DNA of 64,000 bases from Microdochium bolleyi (lineage: Eukaryota; Ascomycota; Sordariomycetes; Xylariales; Microdochiaceae), in NCBI GenBank assembly GCA_001566295.1, contig KQ964265.1, positions 62,001-126,000 on the forward strand, given 5' to 3'. Both the position numbers and the translations under genes were made by a program. Shown here piece after piece: positions 20,822-30,109 of this stretch. Position 1 is the stretch's first letter; every line of letters starts with the position of its first letter. A model generated the notes under the pieces. The model was not told where the DNA came from. It saw only the letters and a program-made list of their open reading frames with translations, and made no database searches.

Positions 20822-22678
20822 ATGAAGTCTCTCAGCATCTCCAGCGGTGCGTCCGCCCTGCTGCTCGCTGCCGCCAGCTCTGTCCTCGGCCAGTCCATTG
20901 CCGAGATCAACGGCGCCCGCTTCCTCTCGTCCTTCACCGGCCAGGTTGTCAACGTCACCGGCCTTATCACCGCTGCCAGCAGCGCAGGCTTCTACCTGCG
21001 CTCCCAGACGCCCGACAAGGATGCCCGCACCTCCGAGTCCATCTACGTCTTCGGCTCCAACTTGCCCGGCGGGCCCTTTGCCGCCGGCGATGTCGTCTCT
21101 CTGAGCGGCACCGTCGCCGAGTTCAAGTCCAACAAGGACTACCTCGCCCTCGCCGAGATCACGAAGCCCAAGGACATTGTCATCGCCTCGCGCGGCAACC
21201 CCGTCAGCGCCCTGCTTCTCGGCAAGGACGTCCCCGCGCCGCCCACCCAGAGCTTCAACGCCCTCGACAAGGGCGGCATCCTCGGCTCCCCCAACAATGT
21301 CTCCCTTGTTTCGCGCGCCAACCTCGAGCTCCAGCCCGCCAAGTTCGGCATGGACTACTGGGAGTCCCTCCTCGGCGAGCTCGTCACCATCAAGAGCCCG
21401 CGCGCCATCTCCAAGCCCAACAACTTTGGCGACACCTGGGTTGTCGGCGACTGGGCTGTCACCGGTCTCAACAAGCGCGGCGGCCTCACCATGACCGACG
21501 GCGACTCCAACCCGGAGGCTGTCCTCATCGGCTCCCCGCTCGACGGCACGAAGAACCCGGCCGACAGCAAGCTCGGCAACGACCTCGCCGACATTACCGG
21601 CGTCGTCAGCCAGGCCTTCGGCTTCTACCGCATTCTGCCTACCACCGCCCTCAAGACGGTCAAACAGCCTGCCACCGTCCTGCCCCCGCCCGAGAAGTTC
21701 CTCATCAAGGGCTCCTGCTTCGGCATGACTGTCGGCAGCTACAACATCGAGAACTTCCACCCGGGGTCTGACAAGATTCAGGGCCGCGCCGAGCACATTG
21801 CCCGCTACCTCGACGCGCCCGACTTGGTCTTCCTCCAGGAGGTCCAGGACAACTCGGGCCCGACCAGCGACGGCACCACCAGCGCCCAGCAGTCTCTCGA
21901 CACCCTGATCGACGCCACCGCCGCCATCACCGGCTGGAAGTACAAGTCGGTCGAGATCGCCCCCGAGGACGGCAAGGATGGCGGCCAGCCCGGCGGCAAC
22001 ATCCGCGTCGCGTACCTGTACAACCCCAAGGTCGTCGAGCTCAAGGACTACGCCAAGCCGGGCAGCGCCACCGACGCCGGCAAGGTCGTCCGCTCCGGCC
22101 TGCTCGGCCTGCCCAAGCTCAACTTCAACCCCGTCCGCATCGACCCGGCCAACGCGGCCTGGACCGCCTCGCGCAAGCCCCTCGTCGCCCACTGGCGCTT
22201 CGTCTCCCCGCTGTGCCCGCTCAGCGACCTCTTCACCGTCAACGTGCACTGGTCCTCCAAGGGCGGCTCCTCGAGCATCCACGGCGACGCCCGCCCCCCT
22301 GTCAACGGCGGCATCGACCAACGCACCGCACAGGCCCAGGTCACGGGTGCCTTCATCCGGGATATCCTCAAGGCGAACCCGCTCGCCAGCGTCGTCGCGG
22401 CCGGCGACTTCAACGAGTTCTCGTTCGTCGAGCCCATGAAGACCTTTGCCCAGGTGTCGGGCCTCGTCGACCTCGACGACGCGGCCAAGGTCCCCGCCGC
22501 CGAGCGCTACACGTACCTGTTCGACAACAACTGCCAGCAGCTCGACCACATGTACGTCAGCCCCAAGATCTCGTACCTCCTGCCGCGGTTCGAGCACGTG
22601 CACGTCAACACGTGGGTCAGCTCTGCCGACATGGTCAGCGACCACGACCCCAGCGTGGCGCGGCTGGCGCTGTTGTAA
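20822..22678 (+). CDS. Secreted endonuclease/exonuclease/phosphatase-family nuclease
   Basis: Single-exon protein of 618 residues. The N-terminus MKSLSISSGASALLLAAASS followed by VLGQ is a good signal peptide. Residues of about 25-130 resemble the OB-fold-like module of bacterial extracellular nucleases (FTGQVVNVTGLIT, later FYLRSQ). The C-terminal half is a complete EEP fold: SYNIENF (about 305), FLQEVQD (about 338), AGDFNEF (about 528), LDHMYVS and the catalytic VSDHDP (about 605). All metal and catalytic residues expected for a DNase of this superfamily (Asn, Glu, Asp/Asn, Asp-His) are present. It would degrade extracellular DNA for nutrients or to escape DNA traps. The architecture resembles ExeM/NucH-type nucleases. 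EEP members also include phosphatases, but the N-terminal module favours a nuclease. Confidence 0.87.
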   Translation: MKSLSISSGASALLLAAASSVLGQSIAEINGARFLSSFTGQVVNVTGLITAASSAGFYLRSQTPDKDARTSESIYVFGSNLPGGPFAAGDVVSLSGTVAEFKSNKDYLALAEITKPKDIVIASRGNPVSALLLGKDVPAPPTQSFNALDKGGILGSPNNVSLVSRANLELQPAKFGMDYWESLLGELVTIKSPRAISKPNNFGDTWVVGDWAVTGLNKRGGLTMTDGDSNPEAVLIGSPLDGTKNPADSKLGNDLADITGVVSQAFGFYRILPTTALKTVKQPATVLPPPEKFLIKGSCFGMTVGSYNIENFHPGSDKIQGRAEHIARYLDAPDLVFLQEVQDNSGPTSDGTTSAQQSLDTLIDATAAITGWKYKSVEIAPEDGKDGGQPGGNIRVAYLYNPKVVELKDYAKPGSATDAGKVVRSGLLGLPKLNFNPVRIDPANAAWTASRKPLVAHWRFVSPLCPLSDLFTVNVHWSSKGGSSSIHGDARPPVNGGIDQRTAQAQVTGAFIRDILKANPLASVVAAGDFNEFSFVEPMKTFAQVSGLVDLDDAAKVPAAERYTYLFDNNCQQLDHMYVSPKISYLLPRFEHVHVNTWVSSADMVSDHDPSVARLALL

Positions 22679-23118
22679 GAGGGCGATAGCACGAGGAAAG
22701 AGATGAAAGAGTTTGGAGTGTATCATGAATGTAAATAATGAAAATGAACTAGCATACGAGCGCGAATATCATCGCATCTAATGATTATTGTTATCATCTA
22801 TATTCTTGCCTTTGCAAGCTCCTGCAAACTGGTGTCCGTGACTGCAACCTATCACATTCTATCGTCGCTGAGCACCGTCGATAGTGCGTCACGCCGCGTC
22901 GTCTGTCTGACCCCGCGAGCATCAATCTTCCAGAACCGCTTGACTTTCTCTCCCTGACTTCTTTCCTGGCTAATATCCTCTATCCTCTACCCTTAAAAAT
23001 CCCAGACCCAGTACATATAAAAGTCCGGAAACTATACTGTGCAGCAACGGCCAAGGTATGCACATCCCTCTCTGACTACACCCTCGAGCAACGCAACGGC
23101 CCCGACTGTGCGACACAG

Positions 23119-23151
<33 letters not shown>

Positions 23152-24293
23152 ATCTTCTTGCGGGATAATGTGTGCATGTCTCGCAGCGTTTGGAAGTAGT
23201 TCCCGCAATCAAACAACAAGATATACACGCTCTGTGTCCTGCGGAATCTTTTGGTATTATTACGTGTGTTTGCTCCCCGGCGTTTTATTCGAGTTTGGGT
23301 GTTTTAGCAGTGTACGGGGTCAAGTCGAAGGGCGGACGAACCATGACAGAATACCTACGGGTAGATAGGCATGCATGAGTGGTTTGGGTGTTGTTGCTTG
23401 TGTCGTTCTTGTCGTGGGTTTCGTTGTCGATGGGGCATAAAACGAAGCAAGTGGATTTTCCTTGTGAAGGATCGCTCGTAGATATCGTCAGCGTCCCGAC
23501 AGGCTGTGAAGTCGGGATCGCTCAGGTGGCTGGCCTTCTGACCCCCATCAACTAGGTTTCGGAACTCCCTTCGCTGGAGAGTTTGGGCATGACCATGAGG
23601 GGATACTTGTGACCCTTGGGGGTTTCGAAGCCATAGGGGAGGGTGGGTATGTCTCCTCGTGGGCCGTACCTCACGGCGCACTACGACTGCCCATTGAGCT
23701 GTAATAGTCTTTTGTGACCCGCAAGCCAGCATCTCCGGCAGTAGTCGGGGGCAGCGAGGAAAACATGCGGGGCTGAGCAATGCCATCCCGCGTAGAGATC
23801 GACAGAGGCACGTTACTTTTGCTTGATTGTGCCTCTGTCGGCCGTGGTTGCTGGCAGGGCCGCCGGGCGCAGGAATGACAGTGGGAACGGCCATGCTTGG
23901 CAGGCGCGTTACGAGGAGGTTATGTTGCTGCCTGGCGGCACAGGGCCGCCGCCCCCTGGTCGTGCCAGCCTCGAGTGTTGTGTGCTCCACATGCCAGGAA
24001 CCACATGCAGTAATGCACCAACACGCCGTCTCCTCGACGCCAGGCGGACCTGAGCAAGGCACGGCAACGCCCTGCAGGCTGCAGCCATCCAATCCGGGAG
24101 TCATGCTCGTTTGGATCGATCTCGCATTGCAAGGGCCATGCCGGCCACGGTGGAGCCGCGGGCGGCCAGGACCGAGACATGCCTTGGCTCGTGTATACTT
24201 AGATCGTGGGTTGTCCCGTCCTTTGCGGGCTGGGCTGATCGCTCGTCCTCTTCAGCAGCATCATCATCATCGACAGCCATCCATCAAACCACC
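22679..24293. other. Intergenic region, 1.6 kb
   Basis: Holds the 3' flank of the nuclease gene, the poly-C tract, and upstream sequence of paralogue C including a TCATCATCATCAT stretch just before its start. A minus-strand open frame at about 23355-24104 shows no family feature. Confidence 0.45.
23121..23149. repeat. Poly-C tract of 29 bases
   Basis: Uninterrupted C homopolymer between two plus-strand genes. Its exact length is uncertain because homopolymers are error-prone in assemblies. Confidence 0.9.
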
Positions 24294-24907
24294 ATGGCCA
24301 CTGCATCCACCACCGCTGCCGCCGGCAGATACTCGGCCGTCTGGCGCAAGCGCGACAACCTCTCGGCCTGGATCCTCCAGGGCCTGAGCAGCATCATCCT
24401 CCTCGCCTTCGCCATCTGGCGCACCGTCAAGTACAGCCAGTCGTTCGCGAACGGCCGATGGGTCACGTAAGTGTTGGAAAAATCCATCCGCGTGCCACTA
24501 AATTCCATCCCATCGCTGACCCTTTTCACGTCTTCATCTTCCACAGTGCCCACGACTTCATCTTTGTCGTCTGCTTCACCGGCGCCACGCTGCTCCTCAA
24601 CACGGCCGAGGTCGTGCTCTTCACCCGCGGCTCCCTGCACCCGGTCTTCCTGCTCGTCTCGGCCGTCGTCAAGACCATCATCTGGGGCCTCCTGTTCTGC
24701 ATAAACCTCGCCCAGCTCATCCGGACGTACCTGTACAGCGACCCCGTCATGCTCGTCACGGGGCTCGTCCTCTTCTCGACGGCCATCTCGCAGCTCGTCA
24801 TCAGCGCCATGGCGGTGCACCGCATGCGCAAGGGCACGCTGCTGCTCACTGCGCGTGGGGGGAGGTCGGATGAGGAGGAGGAGAAGCCCCCGAAGTATGA
24901 TGTCTGA
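24294..24907 (+). CDS. Small four-helix membrane protein, paralogue C (uncharacterised)
   Basis: Two exons, 24294-24466 and 24547-24907, with an 80-bp phase-2 intron, encode 177 residues. AAGRYSAVWRKRDNLSAWIL is the shared N-terminal motif, then four hydrophobic helices, then AISQLVISAMAVHRMRKGTL, very close to paralogue B. The tail is acidic (DEEEEKPPKY). It is about 7 kb from B and on the opposite strand, so the family has been both duplicated and inverted. No function can be assigned. Confidence 0.87.
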
Positions 24908-25243
24908 TAGAAGGGGGAGAGAGAGAGGATGACAGTCTGCTCTGAATACGAAGCACATACACCGCATGGGGTTTGCCCTGCAAGTAACCTACATGCTAGC
25001 TCGCTAATCAAGGCTATCTGACACTAAGAAGTGCTCGTCCGAGATCATCCATTTCTTTTTTATAGGTCGCGCTCCCATTTGAAACAATAAGCTTTAAAAA
25101 AAAAATCTAAAAAATCTCAATGAGATATACTTTCCAAGATACACTGCCATTTTACAATCAGTCACGAGGGCACTGCCGGCTTGCCATCGTCTGCTTTCCC
25201 TCCTCAGCTTTCCACCACAAGGGGTGTTGCAACATATAGATGC
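24908..25243. other. Convergent intergenic region between paralogue C and the SET gene
   Basis: 336 bp, A/T-rich with a run of A at about 25096-25104; presumably 3' untranslated sequence for both genes. Confidence 0.5.
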
Positions 25244-27965
25244 TCAAGCGAACTGCGGGAACTCGTCGTTCAGAGTCTCCGACTCGCCCACAAGAATACT
25301 GTACGCAACGCCGGCATACTTCTTCGCATTAGCCGCTGCCGCAGCAGCAGCACACGCCTCTGGCTCTCTCGCCGCGCCCGCCGGGGTGGTGAGCGTCTTG
25401 TATGCCGTGAAGAGCTGCAGGAACGCCAGGGGCACGAGGTCGGTCGTGTATCCCCAGTGGGACACCTCCAGCGCCGTACTTGCGGCAGAGGGGATGGTAT
25501 TGGTGGTGGCGGCAGCAGTTTCGGGCTCGGTTTCGTTCTTCTTGTTCTTCTTCCCCTTATTCTTCTTCTTCCTCCATCCAACCGTTGCAGCAGCAGCAGT
25601 GGCAGTGACGTTGAACCCGAGCGCCTTCAGCCCCCGGACTATCATCCTGATGCACCCCGTGGGCTCGCCCCGGCCGAGCATCTCGGCCCCGAGGGCGAAG
25701 TAGGCGTCCCACAGCTCGATCCTGATGCTGACACCCTCAGCATCGGGCGACGCAGGCGGGTACGTGGCCTCCTCGATCTCCTCCAGGATCCGCAGCGCAG
25801 CATCGACGTCCATCCTCTTCTTCTCCTTCTTCTTGCTCCTCATCCTTCCCCACGTCCCCTGCCCATGCCCAGCGCGGCCACCTACGCCTGCGCCCGCGAG
25901 GAGAACATCATGCAGCTGCGCCACCAGCACCTTCCTCCTCGCTAGCATCTCGCCCGTCGTGGCGAGCCGAACACCACACAACTCACAACCACACTCAAAC
26001 CCCCAATACCCACGCAGCGCGGCCTGCACCTCGGCGTGGCTCTCGTTGTGCTGCGCCGCGCGGTACCCGAACACGAGCTCCGTGCCCGCGGGGAGGTCGC
26101 GCGCCGCCCGGACGATCTGCACGTCCCCGATGAAAGAGCGCCGGCAGTTGCCGTAGCATGAGTGGTTGATGCGCGAGGCGAGCAGCCAGAGGCCCGAGGT
26201 CGCGAATCTGGATGCAGTGGTGGTGGTGGGTGTGTCAGGAGTGTCGTGCTGGCTGTCTGGGTTGATGCGCCGGGAGAGGGCATCACGGGATGTCGGCGGG
26301 GCGCCGAAGGCGTTGAGGGAGATTATGTTGGCGACGAGGAACCTGTTCAGGAAGCGTCAGTCGGTCGTCCCGGATGAGGTATGCCGGGTGAAGGAGGAAA
26401 GAGAAAAAATGAAAAGGGGTCCGTACGAGTCTATCACAGGCTGCCTGTCAACATCCCCGACACTTGGAACCTCATGCTCCCCATGATACAGCCCATAGAC
26501 CAGCTCCCGCGCCTTGGGATCATGACACATCTTCTGTATCAAGTGCGTGAGCAGCCGCACCTGCCCGCCCACGACGCCCTTCCTGTTCGCCAGATCGATC
26601 AGCGCGCCGCTGTCGGCACCAGGACTGGCAACGGTGTCCTCACTACCTCCAGCCGCCGCACAGCCGTACCCGAACGCCTTCTCGACGAGCAGCAGATCCC
26701 CAGCAGCCACAGGCACCGTGGTGAACAGACCATTTCCACGCCCCGGTGCCGATGAAGGGCGTACTTCCACACGCGAGGAAAAGGTCGCGCAGTCGATCAG
26801 CGGTGGGTCCGCGTCCCCACGAACAGCCTGCGCGTACATGCGCCGGAACGAGTATCTCCCCGTCTTCTGCTCCCGCAGGCGCATCGTCGCGCGTCCGAGC
26901 TCATGCCTCGTGGCGGCGTTCTCCGGGTAGAACGTCGCTAGGCGCTCGAGCGTGACGAGGGCGCCCGCGAAGTCGCCGAGCTCGTACAGCGCGCGGCCTT
27001 TGCGGAAGAGGGCCTTTTCCGTGAGGCTGGACCCCTCGACGGCGGCGGCGGCGCGGGCGTCGGACAGGGCCTTCGCTGGCCGGCCGAGCTGCAGGTTCGC
27101 ATAGGAGCGGTTCAGGAGCGCCGCGGATCTGTCGCCGGGTGTCGTCGCGGCGTCGATGGCTGACGTGTAGCTGGAGGCATGTTTATCAGTTCCATCTTGT
27201 ACAACATACTCCAGTCGCACTTGGTAGACGGAGGTACAGGAGTGAGACTTACAGACGCTGTGCCTTTGCCCACTGCTCCTCCTCCACGGCATTATTACCC
27301 AAACCCCGTATCTCTCCGCTAGACAGACCATGCATGGGCAGCCACTCCCTCCGCCAAAGCCGCGGGATCCTCTCATCGCCGTTCTCCAGCTTTACGAAAT
27401 CCCCTGGGTGATCAACCCGGAGCGTATACGTCCCGTCCGCCGCGATCTTGCAGAACGGCTGCTTCAGGACCACCACGTCGTCCGACTGCACGATCTCGTC
27501 CGCCGGGACGACCCCCTCGGGCGGCTGAAAGAAGAGCTGCAGCACCAGCGCCTCCCCTTTCTCATCCTCGACGATGGCCACGACCGCCATGACGGGCTCG
27601 CGAGCCGGGCCAGTTAGCACGCGGAGGGTGACTCGCTTCCCGCGGTGGCGCGTCTCGAGCTTCATCTCGGCGATGGTGATCGGCTCCAGCTCGCTCAGGG
27701 GTTGCGTGCAGGGCGGGTACGCGGGAGGGAGGTACGATGTGTTCGTCGTTGTCTTCGCCATCATCGTGGCAGCCGACGCTTTTGCTGACCTGCTTGGTTC
27801 AGTATCGAGCTGCAGCTTCAGATTGTGCATCTCGACGAGGTACTCGGAGCGAGGCAGGTAGCGCACGGAACGGCCCTCGAGCCGCCGCGCTCGCTCTGCG
27901 ATCTCCCTCCAGTCGGCAGGGCCAGGACTGGTGGAGTCTTCGCTGACGATGGCGGTGGTGTCCAT
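25244..27965 (-). CDS. TPR and SET domain protein (SMYD-like putative lysine methyltransferase)
   Basis: Three exons, 27965-27253, 27170-26427 and 26342-25244, with introns of 82 and 84 bp, encode about 851 residues. The middle (about 230-330) has helical TPR-type repeats such as YTSAIDAATTPGDRSAALLN. The split SET domain follows: GRGNGLFTT at its start, later RINHSCYGNC (Asn-His-Ser-Cys at about 545-548) and AGTELVFGYR, the S-adenosylmethionine and lysine-channel motifs. A Cys cluster, CGCELC, stands where SMYD proteins have their post-SET zinc site. The junction VID(S)/FLVANIISLNAF restores a conserved block. The C-terminal part contains a lysine-rich stretch (KKKNKGKKNKK) that may be a nuclear signal. 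Substrate, histone or other, is unknown. Confidence 0.88.
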
Positions 27966-28354
27966 TGACCTCTGAAGACAAGGCGAGGTAAAGAGTACAG
28001 GCGAGTGTCATCGAGCACCAGGATTTGCAGCAATAAACCGCAGTCACTCTCTCGGAAAGGGGGAATCACCTGCTTTTGAACGATGCGCGGGCGGAGGATT
28101 CCCATCTTGATAAGTGACTTGCGCTCGCTCAACGGGAAACGCAATGTTGGGTGTCGGCTATCAAACAGAACTAGGCGAACGTCTCGAACACAGCCAGCCA
28201 GCCTCTGGGAAACGGCTTGTGCGGTGGCTGCGTGTTTGCAGCGAGACTGTTGTCTTGGAGCGGGTCGGCGTTGTCCATGGGCATGTGATCCCGACCAACC
28301 CGTTTTCCGACACCCAATAATGGCTCGAAAACTGCCCAGACAACGCGGGGATCC
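27966..28354. other. Intergenic region between the kinase and SET genes
   Basis: 389 bp between two minus-strand genes: 3' flank of the kinase and promoter of the SET gene. Nothing else recognised. Confidence 0.45.
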
Positions 28355-29655
28355 TCATCTCAAGGGATCTCTGGGCCCTGGCAGCATTTCCGCCGTGTCA
28401 AACCACCGGTGTCCGAGCGCTTCCCGTGCCGTGATCCGCCTCCGGGGGTCCAGGCTCGTCATCTTACCCACGAGATCCTTGAAGTCCGGGTTCACGCCTT
28501 CCCACGTGCTGAACGGCTGCCTGGGGCCACAGCCATCGGGCGGGAACTCGCCCTGGTTCTCAACATTCAGGAGGCGCTCGGCAAATGCGTTGTCTTTGGA
28601 GTCGCCGATATAGTCGAGGAAGCCCACGTAGCCTTCCTTGTCGCCAAAATACGAGACATGGCGCCAGAAGATGTGCCGCCATGAGTCTGGAGCTTTCAGC
28701 TTGTCTTGACCGACGTAGAAGACCATGTGGTTGAGCATGACGTATATCATCTAGATGGGTGGACGGTTGTAAGCGCCAGTGTCAGTGAGAAATGGAGGGT
28801 CAAGACGTACGACAATCGCAAAGGAGAATAAATCAGACGCCGGCTGCTGCGCGGCGCGGGCCCACGACTCCGGACTGCGCCAGAGCTGGTTGCCGCAGCG
28901 CAGATGAGTGCAGTGCCCGGGCGGGAGGATGATAGCGTCCTCGAGGTCTGCTATTTGTACATTCTTGATCTCGATGCGACCGGCTGTGTTCTCATTGTAG
29001 TCGACGACGATGTTGTTCGGTTTGATGTCTGTGCACTGAACATGATTAGCCATGCGGCCCAGCAACTCGGCCTAGAACAGGTGTCTTGCCGCTGTGGTAA
29101 ATGTCCTTGTCATGCAAGTCGCACAGGCCTGACAAGGCGCTTTCCAACATATCCCTGCGCTGCTCTCCCGTGAGGGCTTTCTGGCTGATCTGGAGCAGAT
29201 CCGTCTTTGCATACGGGTAGACGAACATATCGGCGTCCTGGAAGGTGTCGGTTCTGGTTCGCACGTGCGGCGACGACGATACGCGTGCTTGTAGATCGTT
29301 CTGGAGGTTGAACATATTCTTGAGCAGCTCTTTGATGACAAACTTCTGGCCGTCATTCCTAGAGAGTGAAGAGTCAGCCAGCAATGCAGCGATAGGTGAC
29401 GGCAGGTCGGTGTCTCGATTCGACTTGCTCTGCGAGGTAGACACTCGGGAACGACTTGTCCCGGAAGGCGAGGATCTGCTTGATATTGTAGACCTTCCCC
29501 GAGTCGCTCCTGACGGACGCGCCAACGGCTAGGCGACTCTGATCCTGGGCCACGGTCGTCGATGAGGTGCGGTACTGCGCGCGGATGCGGAGAGGTGTCA
29601 GGATCTCCGCTGGCAGGACGCGCCTGGCCAGGCGTGCGGATTGAGTGCGAGACAT
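28355..29655 (-). CDS. Protein kinase-like protein with two predicted GC-AG introns
   Basis: Four exons, 29655-29429, 29358-29090, 29028-28811 and 28750-28355, encode about 369 residues. The first two introns (70 and 61 bp) use GC donors (GCAAGT and GCAAGA); the third (60 bp) is GT-AG. No GT donor near either site restores the frame, while the GC donors give VYLAE/NDGQKFVIKEL and IYHS(D)IKPNN, both standard kinase motifs. The VAIK-type lysine is about 85 (FVIK), the catalytic loop is HSDIKPNN with Asp about 166, the metal-binding motif reads ADLEDA rather than DFG, and RSPESWA replaces the APE region. The glycine loop is weak. HSD/DLE variants occur in a class of small fungal kinase-like proteins, so activity is possible but not sure. 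It is tandem with an upstream HET gene. Confidence 0.8.
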
Positions 29656-30109
29656 TGTCGTGATCTGGGTGTGAAAAGTTTCGGGGAGCAGAATCTCCAG
29701 ATAATGTCACGAGGGGTTGATCAAGTGGAAGAGATTTTTAGGCAGATCCGAGCAGCGACACACAGACCTTCCTCCGACGTAAATGGCTACAGCGTGGCTA
29801 AAGAAAGTCAACGATGCGCACGTCATCTTCCCCTTGTACAAAAGCTATGCCTCGATATTGTCATAACAACTGTACTACGTCTCCGTATCTCCCTGCGTTG
29901 TGTTGTAGTTGGCTGTCCATAGATATAGGAAACCATAATGATTTCAAAGTGGCGCATTTAGTGGTCCAGAGGCCCAGAGGTCCAGAGGCGTGACTTGGGA
30001 AGCGGCATCCTTACGTGATTTCACGGAACATACCCAACAAGTGTATTGGGACCAGCGAACCTGAGTTGGAATCTGGTCAGTTGACCTTGGCAGAACAGTC
30101 CTACAGCGT
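29656..30109. other. Intergenic region between HET gene 2 and the kinase
   Basis: 454 bp, 3' flank of the HET gene and promoter of the kinase. No element recognised. Confidence 0.45.

Noticed and set aside
20708..22726. 672-codon minus-strand open frame covering the whole nuclease gene
   Set aside because: It is antisense to a gene with complete catalytic motifs. GC-rich third positions in the real gene remove stops from this frame. The product is Gly/Val/Asp/Ala-rich with no family motif.
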